From contig NC_054538.1 of assembly GCF_017654505.1 (NCBI RefSeq), forward strand, positions 48,461,489 through 48,525,488: a stretch of 64,000 bases of DNA. Direction: 5' to 3'. Positions 10,437 to 22,150 of this stretch are shown piece by piece (within the stretch, counting starts at the first letter, position 1; the number at the start of each line of letters is the position of its first letter). The notes below the pieces were generated by a model that was given only the letters and a program-made list of their open reading frames with translations, was not told the DNA's origin and searched no databases. The stretch is from Polyodon spathula. Taxonomy: Eukaryota; Chordata; Actinopteri; Acipenseriformes; Polyodontidae. The position numbers were made by a program, and so were the translations under genes.

Positions 10437-13070
10437 ACCAATAAACAGCTAAATAATAATAAAAGTAATACTTTTCCATCGTTTACACACACAGAAACAA
10501 AGTACACTAATAATAATAAACACAATGATAAAACAACACTGACATGGCAAACATACTAAGTTAGCTAGATAGAGATCAGACAGATGTCCTATTTACTTTC
10601 GCATTTATCCAGAGAAACATTTTCAAAACAGGACCCAAAATAAAATAAAAACCTATATAATTAAAAAATAACAGTAAAACATTTATAAGAGGGCTATCTT
10701 AGATAGCAGTTTGAGGGCCACTTTTCCAGCTCTTTGCAGCCCCGTACATTTAGTCTCATCAGGCTAATTGTTTGCAAAAAAAACATGTTTTAAACCTGGT
10801 TTAGTCAGTGGTGCCCAAATTTAGAATTATATTTTAAAATAGTACATTTTACATGGTTCTGCCATCAGGTGATGCCAAGTGTTGGTTAAAATTCCATTAA
10901 GAATTGCACCAGTGGTGAGGCATTTGTTCAGTGTTTTTTGTTGCCAAGTCCTGTGCTGCTGGTTAGTGATTTATGAGCAGGTGGCCACTCCTCATTCTTC
11001 CCACCTGTCCTCCAAAGCATCTGTTGGAAAGTTTTTACTGTGTTCCATTGGTCAAGTTGCATAATTGGAGGCAAAGTTAATGTTTGAAGTGGAACATTTT
11101 CGGTAACTTGCCATTTTATTTATCTGTTTATTTTACCACCAGTCACAGCTGTTGCAGTGTTAACAGCCCTGCTGACAACGACTGTTAAGGAATTTTGATT
11201 TTTTAATTTTGTGGTTTTTTTTTAATTTTTTTTAGCAGTTTGTCTGTGCTTTTACTGTCCTTTTAAGAATATTACTATTGAAAGCGTTGAATGTGGACCC
11301 TGAACTCTGAATCCATGTCTTAACTGCTTGTAATCTGACAGCAGGGTGAAATATGTTTGCGCTTGAACATCCACTGGGTCCCAGTAGCCTGTCAGAATTA
11401 ACAAGACAAGGTTCACGCTGACTGCCTGGTGAAAGGCCTTTGGAAAATTCTCATGGCAGCCATCCAGTCTTTTGAAACTAAAGAATTTTTCTTTTTCACT
11501 TTTCACTCCCTGAGGAAATTGTATGATGCACACAAGAACAGCTTACATAAGGCTGAAAGCTAAGCTTAATTTCAAGTGTCAAAGGGTGGGGGGAGGCGCT
11601 TATTTGGGAGAGATGCCAGTTTCAGGGCTCTACGTTAACTTTTTTTCTCAGGTGCACATGTGATCAAGTTACATTGCTGCTGTTAACTTTGCATTAGTCT
11701 GATGTGGTTAATGATATAAAATGATTTCATTAGTTATCATATATAGTATTATGAATAAATGCTTATGGAAATATGCTTGTAATGTATTTATTTAGAATGT
11801 AGTTACCTGGAGTAACTATTAATCGATTTTAATCTTTGATCGATTTAAAAAAAATATTCATAGATTAATCTAGGGCTGTATTAGAAGGTTCGAAGATTTG
11901 TTCGCCAACCAGGAATTTGATGATTGTTTTAGTTATTGGTATGTTTTTTGTTTGTTTGTTTTTTTTCTGTTAACAGAAATAGTTTGACTGTGTGAAATAC
12001 TATAAATCACACATTAAATGTCAGTTACATGCAAAATGTGATCTTTTTATCTGTATAATGCATATTACTTAAACAAAAGTTGTATTAATCCAACCAAATC
12101 TTTAAGTAGCAACTCTGTGCCACTGCCGTGTATAGAGCAGGGTATATTATCCAAAGCACTGGGGGGTACTTATAGCGGTTGTAGTGCTTCGGTAAAATAT
12201 GTACTGAATATCTAGTCTACAATACGGTGTAAGGTAAATCCTATGGTAGCATATGTTTGAAACATACAAAATATACACTAACACTAATAATTATTTTGAA
12301 AATTGAATAATTAAAAATTAAAAATTTTGAAAAAGAGCACTGTCCGTCCTTCCCTCCCCCATCCAGCTCATGTTCACCAGAAACAAATTTCTTCATTCAA
12401 CATCTCAACAGCAAAGCACTGTATAGCGTAAGATGTATTGAAACAAATGTCTCAAAGCTGTTTTGGATTTTTTGTGTTAGGTTAAATACCTAGATGACCA
12501 AAAAAAAATGTTGAATGCAAACTGTGCAAGTGACTTGATGTATCGTGGAGGCACATCCCTTCATTGCAGCCCTTGCCTATCTCTGACTGTTTTTACTTTC
12601 ATCACACAGCGTGCAAGGCATCATGGGATATAAAGTGTGCCAGGGCTATTTCCCTATCAAGTATGATACGTAACCATTACTGTATGGGTATTTACCTTGT
12701 GAAGATTCCAAACCTCAATAAAATTATACCAAAGCTGCGCGCAGCGCCTGTAATGCAGGTATCCCTGCCCCATGCTAAGGTGCCAGCAGGACTGAACCTT
12801 GATGAGAGAGCCATAGACAAATGAGTACTTGCTACTTTGTATCTGCTTCTATATTTCATTAATTGTGTAATACACTTTTTGCGATTTTTAAATATTTACA
12901 CTGTTTTAGTTTTCTAATTGCATGTAATTTTGTCCACATGACCTGTTTGTCGCGTCCTTCAGCAACCTTGTGCCCCGCGTGAAGCCAGCGTTATCGTCCT
13001 AAATAAGGAACCAAGATTTAAATTAACATTTACAATTGAAACAAAACTTAAACTTTGATCCCCTTTTTTT
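10435..13070. other. Unassigned DNA with possible old DNA-transposon scraps
   Basis: No gene recognised. Around 11820-11890 the text with aatcgatttt and gattaatct looks like a decayed MITE end. 12560-12830 is less AT-rich and contains gctgcgcgcagcgcc; it may be an old repeat, and its 86-codon frame is not recognisable. The minus frame at 11252-11533 is also unrecognised. Confidence 0.4.
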
Positions 13071-13092
13071 GGGGGGGGGGGGGGGGGGGGGG
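13071..13092 (+). repeat. G22 homopolymer
   Basis: 22 G bases directly after seven T bases. It can form a G-quadruplex and is prone to length error in sequencing. Confidence 0.9.
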
Positions 13093-13208
13093 TGGAGCGT
13101 TTGTACTGTGTGCTTCAACCAATAGGATATAGCCAGAATACTGGTTGCAGCATGCCAGAAATAGGTACTGTACTTGTAATTCTACTTTTATTCACAATCT
13201 CATTGCTA

Positions 13209-13209
<1 letters not shown>

Positions 13210-13244
<35 letters not shown>
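13210..13244 (+). repeat. (ATT)n microsatellite
   Basis: About eleven units of ATT. Confidence 0.9.
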
Positions 13245-13265
13245 GTTGGTAGTAAATAAAGAGTA

Positions 13266-13320
13266 CTAATATTATTAATAATTTAGCTCATGCCTTTATC
13301 CAAAGTGACTTCCTTAAACT
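13266..13320 (+). repeat. Fragment of SINE/LINE conserved 3' tail
   Basis: The phrase catgcctttatccaaagtga resembles the tail shared by fish tRNA-derived SINEs and L2-type LINEs. Only this short core remains. Confidence 0.4.
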
Positions 13321-13357
13321 TACTCCAGCAGCTTATTGTTAGTTTTGGATTGTCCTT

Positions 13358-13422
13358 TTACTATAGCGAACAAAAGGCTTTGGACCCAAACAGGGTTGTT
13401 ATAGCGAGGGTGTACTGTATTT
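13358..13422. mobile_element. pogo/Tigger-like terminal fragment
   Basis: Two phrases, ctatagcgaacaaaag and ttatagcgagggtgtactgt, flank a short spacer. Read in reverse the end begins acagtacaccctcgctata, which resembles termini of pogo/Tigger DNA transposons. No transposase is left. Confidence 0.4.
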
Positions 13423-14219
13423 AGTATTTCACTTGTATATTTAATATACAACATTTGCACATTAATATTTTTCACGTCCCATAGTGTTTAACATTTAACG
13501 AGGGTATAAAGAAGTTTGGATCAGACTCCAATATCATCTTTTACAAAAAAAGTAACATACTGCAAGTATACTTGTTCCACAATTGTCTGGTTTTAATGTA
13601 CTGTGGCATGCAAGGGGGAGGGCAGCAGCAGGGCTGGTAGGTGACGTAATCACACAGAGACATAAGCCCGGGTATCATTGACCACATGGGTCCACTTTTG
13701 TCTTATTACCTGAAGTGATTGTAACATCAAAGCCTGTTTGATGTTCCACTCAGGGAACCCTGATGTTATAAAGATAAGGAAGGAAGGAAGGAGGTTGTTT
13801 AAGCTTTTGAAGGTTTTAGCCCCGAAAGTGTTCTCTCTGACAAAGCACGGGTCCCCTTTTAAATTGCCATTTGGTACACTTTAAAGCTTTCCCCTTATCT
13901 GTCTTGCTGCTCCAGTAATTAGCATTAAACCCAAATTGTCTTTTACTAACTCAATCTAAAACTAAACTGTTAATCTTTTAAACTATATTTCCTTAGTGCA
14001 TGTTTCTCCAATACCCGGTACTGCTCGGTTTCCTCTTGATGCAAAGCCACCAACACAGTTTTCACCATCCCAGGTCCAGTACCAGAGGACTTGATTTGAG
14101 TGTTGAACGGCTTGTTACAGTTTTTGTAGTACTGTGCACGACGCTGTTGCTTACAGTACTGTACATTGCTGCTTGTGTAGACTGAGGCAGCAGTTTTATA
14201 CACTGCGTTGCTGTTTGCA
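13423..14219. other. Unassigned DNA
   Basis: No gene recognised. There is a purine-rich patch near 13780-13795 (aaggaaggaagga). The open frames at 13970-14203 overlap on both strands and look like chance. Confidence 0.5.
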
Positions 14220-14391
14220 TCATTCTAGGGTTTTATCCCTGTGACATGTGAAAGGCCAGTCTCCCAGTGGAGGATAAGCATGGCAGGTGCTCTTACTGTC
14301 TGGGGTGCAAAACAGGCACTCACTGACCACAGCTTCTGCAAGGTTTGTGCAAGCTTTTCTTTCGCTTGGGTAACACAGTTCTGCTGACTCC

Positions 14392-15780
14392 ATGTCCATT
14401 CCACTTGGACAGGGATCTTCCCCATCATCATTTAAAGATGTGGCTGTGCCCGCTCCAGATGGCTCTGTGCCAAGGAAGAGCAGGAAGCTTGTCCTAGGGA
14501 AGGACCCTTGTAAGAGGCCATCTCCATCATCTGTTCATCTCCAGCCTCCACTTCTTCAAGGAAGAGAAGGGAAAGAGTCACCGGTCTAAAAGATCAGCGG
14601 ACTCCAAACAAATGGGGAAACTCCTGGCAGCTGTTTCCCATTAGGGCACAGTGCTTGCTGAGCTGTTGTTTCAGCACACAGGTTCGCTTGCCCCTTCCGT
14701 TTCCTTGAAACAACACAAGTCTTTAAGCACAGACTAGCAGCAAGACTATGCTGTTTATTGCCGGCAGCTAGTCTTTCCCTGTGGCAGAGCTTCTGTCATT
14801 GGTTAGGAGGGCCGCTGCAAGATTTCAAGTGTCCTGGCCTGCAGATAAGGCATGGAAGCAGTCCATCTTTGAGGATGAGTCTGAAGATGAGGATGGGAAT
14901 TCTTCTCCCATGCCCCTCCCCCAGTGCACATGGATTTAGTCTATGAAGTCCTGTCGTCCTGGGATCAACCGACTACAGCTCTGGCTGTTTCCTAGTCAAT
15001 GGGGGTGTTCCACGCAGAGAAGCTTGGGCCAATTTCTTCCCATAAACGCTGCAATTGCTGGTACAGGCGCCTAAACTTGCGCTTCTGACCAAAGGCGCTA
15101 CCTGACCTAATAAGCAGTGTAGGGTCTCGGAGGTCATTTTGAAGAGGGCTTACTTAGTCTGTGTATTTGCTGCAAAGCTGGCTAATTACAACAGTACAGT
15201 GGTAGCTTACCAGACCTGTTTATTGAAGGCTCTTTCTGAGAGTCATAGACCCTCACCACAGCAACTAGAGGACCTGCGCTTGGTGAATAAAAACCAGCTC
15301 TGTATCTCAAAGCTGTTCAGACAAGCTGTGGTCATAAATCTTGCTGCTCTGATAGCTGCAAGAAGACAGCTTTGGCTTTCCGAGGCACAAGTGTCTGATG
15401 GGGATAAAGCAACGCTGTTAGACTCCCCCATTTCACGGGATATACCTTTGGTCCTGCGCTGGATGAGGTACTGCACTGCTGTCACCATGCACGGGGGGCC
15501 CACAAGGGAGCTGGTGCGTCTGCTTCCCAAGCAGCCTCATAGACCGGCAAAGCCAACTGCATCTACAGCCAGAAGGGATTTTCATAACCAACCTGCGGCT
15601 GCACACCGTGGCAGGTTTAACAAATTCTGCCGCCAGGACATCTGGATGCTTGCTACTGTACAGACCAACTATTCTCTGCAATTTCAGCACGGTACCCCTC
15701 TGTTTTGGGGTGTGACTACAACATTAGGCATGGGCCCCGCAAGACGCTGGGTACTGCATGTACTTCCGAGTGCCCAAGAG
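14392..15780 (+). pseudogene. DIRS-like gag remnant (copy B)
   Basis: The gag-like text starts in a serine/lysine-rich frame at 14392-14589 and continues through broken frames (VHMDLVYEVLSSWD near 14930). The best part is the open frame from 15139, with LKRAY-like MKRAYLVC, AKLANYNSTVVAYQTCLLKAL, LRLVNKNQLCISKLFRQAV and LAALIAARRQLWLSEAQ, then PISRDIPLVLRWMRY. These correspond one to one with the gag of copy C at 39905-39281. The structural protein frame runs on without a stop into the start of RT, so 15139-15897 reads as a gag-RT fusion, probably created by loss of the intervening junction. Confidence 0.75.
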
Positions 15781-16410
15781 GGATGGTGGTTTCAGGCCAC
15801 TCTTGACCTCAGACAGGTCAACTTGTATCTGAGTCGACTGAGATTTGACATGTTGACCATGCAGTCGCTGTTGCAGTCAATCAGGCCAGGCAATTAGTTC
15901 ACCACGATGGACCGAAAGGACACATTTTCACATCCCTATAAGACCAGGTCCACAGGAGGTACCTGAGGTGTGCTTTCCAAGGAACAGTGCACGAGTTCTG
16001 TGTCTTGCCATTTGGCCTCTCTTTAGCTCCCCGTGCCTTCTCGAAGTGGATGGAAGCTATTCTGGCCTCATTGAGAGGCTTCAGAGTACTCCAATTACTT
16101 GGACAAATGGCTCATTTGTGTCTCCAGCGCAGGCAGAGGCTCACACGGAACTCCTCACTGGCCACCTTCATAGATTGGGTCTGTCGGTGAATCATGTAAA
16201 GACCCAACTCACACCTTTGCAGACATCCTCCTATGTGGGAGTGCACTGTGCACTCTGTCGGACGACAGGGTGCGGAGAATAGTTGTCTGTCTGGAGCTTT
16301 TTCATCTTAACATCACTACTGTAAGTGCTCTGGTTAAGAGACTTCTGGGCTTGTTGGCAGCAGCTTCTCAGACCCTTTTCTTTGGGTCTCCTGCGCATGT
16401 GCCCTCTCTA
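15781..16410 (+). pseudogene. DIRS-like reverse transcriptase (copy B), catalytic site lost
   Basis: ATLDLRQVNLYLSRLRFDML (15797-15856) is the finger/palm start of RT. After a stop at 15897 the text continues in several frames: LPFGLSLAPRAFSKWMEAIL (about 16005-16065), then NYLDKWLIC (16093-16119), where the catalytic YxDD box reads YLDK, and GHLHRLGLSVNHVKTQLTP. RLLGLLAAASQTL near 16345 ends the recognisable part. Loss of the second aspartate and at least three frameshifts mean no polymerase activity. Confidence 0.8.
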
Positions 16411-16499
16411 AGCCTGGTTCAGCAGCAGCTCGCTGTGTCTGGAGAAAATCAGGCAGGACCGGGCCAGGGTGCTATTAAGTCTCTTACCAGGAGCCTGGT

Positions 16500-16862
16500 T
16501 TTCTGCTCAATACAGCTCCTGAGTGGCCAGCCATGGAGCTTGCCAAAGTGCTGTGACCTGCACAGTCAGGTGGGTGTGGTGGGTCTGGCCCCTGAACGGC
16601 TGCATTTTAGCAGTCTGGGTCTGTCCAATAGGGTCATTGTCATCCTGCAAAATGCCAGAGCAGCGTCCACGTGTTTCCAGTATAAATACAAATAGGGTAT
16701 TTTTTTCAGACCTGGTGCCTGCCTCTAGGTTTTGACTCCACGACCTGTCCACAGCATTTGTACTGCAATCTTTGCAGGACCTGCTTGATGAGGGGAAATC
16801 CCGCTCTACGTTTAAAGGTCTATGTGGCAGCTGTTTCAGCTTGCCTTGTTATAATTGATTGT
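16500..16862 (+). pseudogene. DIRS-like recombinase N-terminal remnant (copy B)
   Basis: LLSGQPWSLPKCCDL (about 16515-16560), NARAASTCFQYKYK (about 16650-16695) and a shifted LQSLQDLLDEGKS-like stretch (about 16760-16800) match the linker and core-binding part seen in copies A, C and D. The catalytic half is missing. Confidence 0.65.
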
Positions 16863-16870
16863 GTCTGCCG

Positions 16871-18630
16871 CCTTGCTCTCAATCCTAGAATTAATAGTAT
16901 TGAAAACATTAAGATATAATGAATACAAATATATTTATTTTGTTTGGCACATTAAATATGTAAACCTACTAACTAATTCTACTAATGTTTTATTTAATTA
17001 ATAAGGAACTACAGGTTTGTTAATGTAACAAGTACATTTTTATACCGTAGTCTGTCTTTGCAGCATGTTTATGTCTCGAGATTGGGTTGCATTAGGTTGT
17101 TGCCTGTGTGTTGCCACCTTGTTGACCTGCATGCTTGTCTCTCATGTGACCAACACGCAGGCAACAAATGTGTTCCTCTTGTTGCTGTCAACAAAAGTCG
17201 CCTGTGTGACCAGGCCTTTAGAGTTAAGACTGAATGGTTCTGACTCATAATCACAGAGGGTTTCCCATGTTTGGTGCTAACTGTTATTCCAGGCGTTGTC
17301 ACAGGCAAGCCAAGGTTAGTCACTTTTCTAATACCACAGCGTTTATTTTGGCTTGCCTTTGAAGTGGGTGGCTTTTCCGGTGAAAGAGAATTCGATTTTT
17401 GTAAGATGATCCCTGAACAGTTGCTTAATTAGAGGATGAGTAAAATAAGAGAACCTAATTTAACAGTTACAGACGACAGAAAACAAGCATGTCTATTTCA
17501 GGCTTCTGGATGCACAGTATTAATGTTGACACTTTTCAGGTTTATATGCTACAGTGTTTAGTTTGGATTCTACTGCAGCATTTATATGGACAGTTTCACT
17601 GGCAGCAAATATTCCGGCTATGCCAGAATCGAACCACAACATTTGAGAGAAGACGACGACGCATTCCGGAATGCGTTTGATAGCATTTACCCTTGCAGAA
17701 TCTTGGAAAAACCGGAATATGTCCTCTTGGCTGCTCATTCTGGAATATTTGTGCAAGTGTAAACGCACCTTTACTGTCCAATATTATTAGCATGCAGCAA
17801 ATTAAATTAGTCTCAGGCACAGCTAAACATAAAATATGTTGTTACGTTTACTTCCATATAAATGCAGGTACAGAACAGCGTTCGGAGAAAAGGTTTTTTT
17901 GGCTGAAATGGCACAACATTTAAAAAAAAAAAATAAATGTTGCCAAAGTTAATTGGTTTAAATTGATGGCATCATATCTTTTTAGGTCAACTCTCTGTAG
18001 TCTATCTTTTGCACCATTGATTTCAACAGCTGTGCTGTCTGCTTGATATTCATTAGTAGCCTGTTCCTATAGAGACCACTTTTTTGATGTCTTGCTCTGA
18101 AATTACTTGGCACTTTTATGCATGTTTTGATTTCAACAAAGTAAAAGTATTAAATAAAGAAACAACAGAGTCAGGCTTTGGAAGAACAATTAACAATGAA
18201 TTAATCTTGAGATTCCAAATTGGAGCCATGTATGAGGTCCTATAAAACTACTGTATGCTGCAGCTTTCTTGAATTACACATATCACTTGTGCAGATAATT
18301 AAGCGCAAATGCAGCCATTTCAAGTTGTTAATGTTGGTACCAGGGGAAAGATGGAATTACAGTAGCCTAACGATTGTTTCAATACATTTAAAAAAATAGT
18401 GATCAACATAATTTACATCTTGGTGAAATGACCATATATGTCTAATGATAAATGTGTTTGCTTATAAAGAAAGAACGAGGGAAAAGCTGCAGTAGCCTTT
18501 TCTACAGATAATCTCAACCTTCTCTCCAGGGGCAGTCCCAAACTGTAGTCATTTACTGAATGTTAATTTGGCACTTAATGTGAGTATCTTGAGTTTTGTT
18601 GTATACAAATGTAACAGCGTTTACATATTA
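16871..18630. other. Unassigned AT-rich DNA with a possible MITE
   Basis: No gene recognised. Between 17588 (ggacagt) and 17781 (actgtcc) short inverted ends enclose caaatattccgg-type text on both sides and a gcattccggaatgc palindrome (about 17661). This suggests a small decayed DNA transposon. The remainder is AT-rich. Confidence 0.35.
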
Positions 18631-18849
18631 GGAGGCTTTGTGGTCTGGTGGTTAAAGGGCTTGTAACCAGGAGGTCTCAGGTTAAAATCCCAGCTCACTC
18701 ACTGTGCAACCTTGAACAAGTCACTTAACCTGCTTGTGTCTTTTGGGTGAGACGTTGTTGTGACTCTGCAGGCATAGTTCACACCTAGTCTCAAAGACTC
18801 CTTGGATAAAGGAGTGCGCTAGATAAACAAATAAATAATAATAAAATAT
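18631..18849 (+). repeat. tRNA-derived SINE with LINE-like tail
   Basis: A pol III A-box-like tggtctggtgg (18641-18651) and B-box-like ggttaaaatcc (18680-18690) are followed by a tRNA-unrelated body (gtcacttaacctgcttgtgtc). The 3' end has ccttggataaaggagtgc and a short AAATAATAAT tail. The tail resembles the conserved 3' end of L2-type LINEs, which would supply its retrotransposition machinery. No clear target-site duplication. Confidence 0.75.
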
Positions 18850-19261
18850 TTTAGCAAAGCTAAATACCTGTTTGCAATCTGACCTTCTTTCAGGCTCTAA
18901 ATTGAAGCGAGAAAAAGGGCAAGGCCAAAATAGTGTTCAGGTCAATACATTTGAACTTAAATCAAGACCAAAGTGTAAGAACTTGTGTGAAGATAGAAGT
19001 TAGTTCTTGAAGCAGTGAGTAGTTGTTTCTTGGTATGACCTAGATGCAAAGATGTTAGTTTAGTTCATTCACTATAGGCAGGTAATCATTTTCCAAGTAC
19101 AGAGCAAGCAGATTCTAAGATGTATATAGAAACAAGTTCTTTAATACCCATTTGCACCCTGTGGGCTGCACCTGCTGAGAGTCTCTTGTACAGAGAAAAT
19201 TACATGTTGTGTGCTAAAGTGACGCAAAGGTTGCTATTGCAGGAAGTAAACTGGTTTTAGC

Positions 19262-19704
19262 TTGATTGTGGCCCTGTCCACACAACATAACCAAACTCAA
19301 GAACCATACTCAAAACCGGTTTAATTAATCTAGCTCGAAGTGTCCACACTAAAATACTGTTTCATGTTTAGTCGAGCTTAATGCATCCAAACACTATTAA
19401 AATAGTTTGGTTACAGTTCCTAGCAGCTCAATGGGCTGTTGGAATGAATACGATTGTATCCAATAATGCACTGTCTGTTTACAACCTTGCAAATATGGAG
19501 CCTGTGCCCACGGAAGACATAGCGCTGCTTAGCATGAACATTATGGGTTTGTTTCTTAAAAACACAAGGTATCCGCGATGGAGAAAGCAGCAACGGTCTC
19601 CCCATAGGCAATCTTTGCATAGGCTCCGTCAACATGCCTTAAATATTAATTTTCTACAAAGTGTTCTTCTTTGTACTTGCATTACTATTAGCCGTATTGA
19701 GTGA
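19262..19704 (+). mobile_element. Possible Harbinger- or hAT-like DNA-transposon fragment
   Basis: The segment opens with tggccctgtccacacaacat, a style of terminus frequent in such transposons, and has tgtccacact again near 19340. A 107-codon frame at 19381-19704 contains a basic stretch (RYPRWRKQQRSPHRQSLHRL). No matching inverted end was found downstream and no catalytic motif is visible. Low confidence. Confidence 0.3.
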
Positions 19705-19796
19705 TTTGGGTTAATCCACGAATAAGTGTCTGGTGGGAAACGATAGTCCTTTGCACCTGGGTTGATAATGACTGGGTCAGCAACTTCCGTATGACC

Positions 19797-20100
19797 AAGC
19801 AAATATCACTATAACACAATTTTTGTTCCTGGGTAGTAAGTGTTATTTCCTAATTGCTTATGCCTCAGAAGTATAGAAAATGGCTATTATTCCCCACAAA
19901 CTTTTTGCTTTTGTGACCAGGACAGTGATATTTCAAAATATCACTATTTCCAATGGGAAAATGGGCAAATGTGTGTCTTTTCGTTCACATAGTCAGAAAA
20001 AAACAACATATGAATCCAAATTAACATGTATTTATACTAAAGTAATACAAAGATGACTACAAAAGATTTAGAAGCGAGTAGTTTTTCGATTTACAATTAA
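19797..20100 (-). mobile_element. Second copy of the fold-back element's right half
   Basis: Reverse complement of 10007-10305 with scattered mismatches. It starts at caaatatcactataacac and ends at gtttttcgatttacaatta. Only one arm is present, so it is a half-element. Confidence 0.75.
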
Positions 20101-20659
20101 ACCGTCATTTTTGGTATGCAACGTTTCTATACTGGACAAAGATTAGAAAGGTCTGAACATTGACCATTACTTTGGTTAGTGTGAATTTAAATGTTATCAC
20201 ACACAATTTGTGAAGTCAATGTATATTTGGAGTCAGTCCTTTGAATTCTCAGGTCATTGTTTACTGTTGACATACCTGGACTACTTTTGTTAAAGCTAGT
20301 ATTTGCTACAGTTTTTTATAGAAGGGTTCTATAAATTTACACAATTTCAGTTGTTTTCATTTATTACTGTTTCTTTGGGTGTTTATGGTATTTGATGGTT
20401 TGGTTGCTGAAACTGCTTATTTTAACCACAAAGTATTACAGTGAGTGCATTATTTGAACTATTTAGAACTTGGTGTTACCTATGCAAACTAAGCAGTCAA
20501 GCAGCTTTTTTGATCTAGATTGTCTATATGTCAATTTGAAGCAACAACTTGGGTTTTAATAATCTGGACTCTTAAAGTTGGCATTTGTTAAAGGCTGTTT
20601 GTTACAGATTGTTTACTGGTAATAAACAGACACCACCTGCTTTTAAAAAACTCATGGCT
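20101..20659. other. Unassigned AT-rich DNA
   Basis: Nothing recognised apart from short AT-rich frames. Confidence 0.5.
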
Positions 20660-21010
20660 CGATGGTCTACAGTGTGCACCACTTGGCTGGGAAAAACAGT
20701 CGTTGCGCAACACTCTATCCACACGGGATGAAATACCTGTGCGTGGCCGGGCTTATGGTATCGTTACACTCGAACCATAATTCAACACCTTCAGAAAATG
20801 TTGGAAGATAGAATCATGGAACCATCATCATCGTCTTGGGCTGTTCCTGTGGTTCTAAATGAGAAGGGCGATGAGACTTACAGATTCTGCATTGATTACA
20901 GAGGATTAAATGCCAAGATACAACTGGATGCCTATCCAATGCCTCATGTGCCTGAGATTCTGGAGCCGTCGTCAGTCAGTCAAATTTCAACTGAACAATT
21001 TGCGTATATT
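20660..21010 (+). pseudogene. Ty3/Gypsy reverse-transcriptase fragment
   Basis: A shifted frame reads QHSIHTGDEIPVRGRAYG (about 20707-20760). It is followed by the open frame from 20798: MLEDRIMEPSSSSWAVPVVL, then a charged loop, FCIDYRGLNAK and DAYPMPHVPEILE. This order (entry loop, EPS.SPWA-like box, CVDYR-like box, YPMP box) is the N-terminal part of Gypsy-type RT. It ends before the catalytic aspartates. One frameshift separates the two parts. It is a short relic unrelated in position to the longer Gypsy element at 57.7 kb. Confidence 0.75.
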
Positions 21011-21049
21011 TGGATATTTTACAGTATTTGTCTAAGGTAGTGGAGGCCT

Positions 21050-21345
21050 ATGGGAGTTAATTTGTGCTATTAAAAAATACATTGATCTTGACCTTTGACC
21101 TCTCCTTAAGGTCAAATGTAAAACTAGCTTACAACTCCTTACAGAGTGCAGATAGGGTAATGGTTACTATGGAACACAGATAGGAAACCATATGCACTCT
21201 ATCCAAAATTGACCTTGCCTCTGACATTTGACTTCCCCTTAAAATGCAAAACTGGCATATAACTGCATAGAGAGTGCAGATAGGGTCATGGTGACTGTGT
21301 ACTATCTAGAAATTACCTTAGCATTGTCCTTTTGACCTGTGAAGT
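21050..21345 (-). repeat. DR1-bearing dispersed repeat, minus copy
   Basis: In reverse this matches the unit seen at 35.5-37.0 kb (gaccctatctgcactct, agctagttttgcattt, ccttaaggagaggtcaaagg). It holds a perfect AGGTCA-N-AGGTCA on the minus strand at 21089-21101. A second, more decayed unit follows at about 21200-21330. Confidence 0.7.
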
Positions 21346-21973
21346 TTAACCCTTTGTGGTCCTATGTCGGACTAGGTCCGACATTACAATTTTCCCTTTC
21401 CATTCAGATCTCGGACAGGGTCATCAAAGATGTAAAGCCAACAGGTCTCTAGTTGTTTTTTCTCTGGAAAAAGCTTTTCAATGGCCGAGTGAGATCGATA
21501 GGTGCTGAATGAAGCCAAAAAAAAAAAAAAAAAAGGCGTAGCCGATAGCCACATGCACCACAGAGATAACACGGACACAAACAAAGGAGATAGCTACTTC
21601 CGCATCCAGCGCTCAAAGAATAAAACAGACATTTGCAGAGCTTTTTGAGATGTTATAGTAACAAAATAATGACTTGGATCCCATTATTGAGGAGTTTGAT
21701 GATAAAACGAGTGATCAGGAGAGGATTTATCAGTATGCACGTCTATAAAGAGGTATATGAAAAATACAGCAGACAAGGGGTGGGGCTTGGCTGGAGATAC
21801 AGTACCTAGTGTCCTTTCACGATTCAATGCATTTTAAACCTGTTTTACTCTATAAAAAAATAAAAAATAAAAAATAAATAAATGTAGAGTGTGTGTAAAA
21901 TAAACAGCGTATGAAAATAAATTGCACCTTACCCGTCTGACGAGTGCTGAATGAATGGACAGCTAAGGGTTAA
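21346..21973. mobile_element. Non-autonomous piggyBac-type element, complete copy A
   Basis: The element (21350-21969) is flanked by TTAA on both sides (21346-21349 and 21970-21973), the target of piggyBac transposons. Its ends are CCCTTTGTGGTCC and, in reverse, CCCTTAGCTGTCC. A subterminal palindrome gtcggactaggtccgac lies at 21366-21382. Internally the plus strand retains an acidic phrase (AELFEML, then PIIEEFDDKTSDQE, about 21630-21720) that could be what is left of a transposase N-terminus. An (A)n run lies near 21520 and an AAAAAT-rich run near 21855. Four partial relatives lie elsewhere in the window. Confidence 0.8.
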
Positions 21974-22150
21974 ATTAAGTTGTTGCGTCAAACATGGAGG
22001 CCACAAGCAAATCAAATTTCAGCATATATTGTACTATTAACCTATGATAGAATATAGTACAGTCTTCAAAGTTCAAAGGAGGATGATGAAGATTATGGTA
22101 TTTTTGGGGGAGGCTTTGCCTCCCTTGCCTCCTAAGGAGCCTCTACTGCA

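Larger units (their letters stand above)
14220..16870 (+). mobile_element. DIRS-like retrotransposon, copy B
   Basis: The start is marked by gggttttatccctgtga near 14229, the same marker as copy A. The order is gag (about 14392-15700), RT (from about 15790), and the recombinase N-terminal part (about 16560-16860). The RNase H side is shortened by an internal deletion between about 16420 and 16500. The catalytic part of the recombinase is absent: similarity ends near 16860 and AT-rich DNA follows. Confidence 0.8.
21038..22150. mobile_element. Possible non-autonomous hAT-like element carrying other repeats
   Basis: The left end gtagtggaggcctatggga (21038-21056) is an imperfect inverted match to the right end, which reads gcagtagaggctccttagga in reverse (about 22128-22149). 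Next to the right end is a perfect ggaggc-ttt-gcctcc hairpin. Inside lie a DR1-bearing repeat and a complete piggyBac-type element. The pairing is imperfect and untested. Confidence 0.35.

Noticed and set aside
11252..11533. A 93-codon minus-strand frame
   Set aside because: No recognisable domain, no partner exons, and no support beyond being open.
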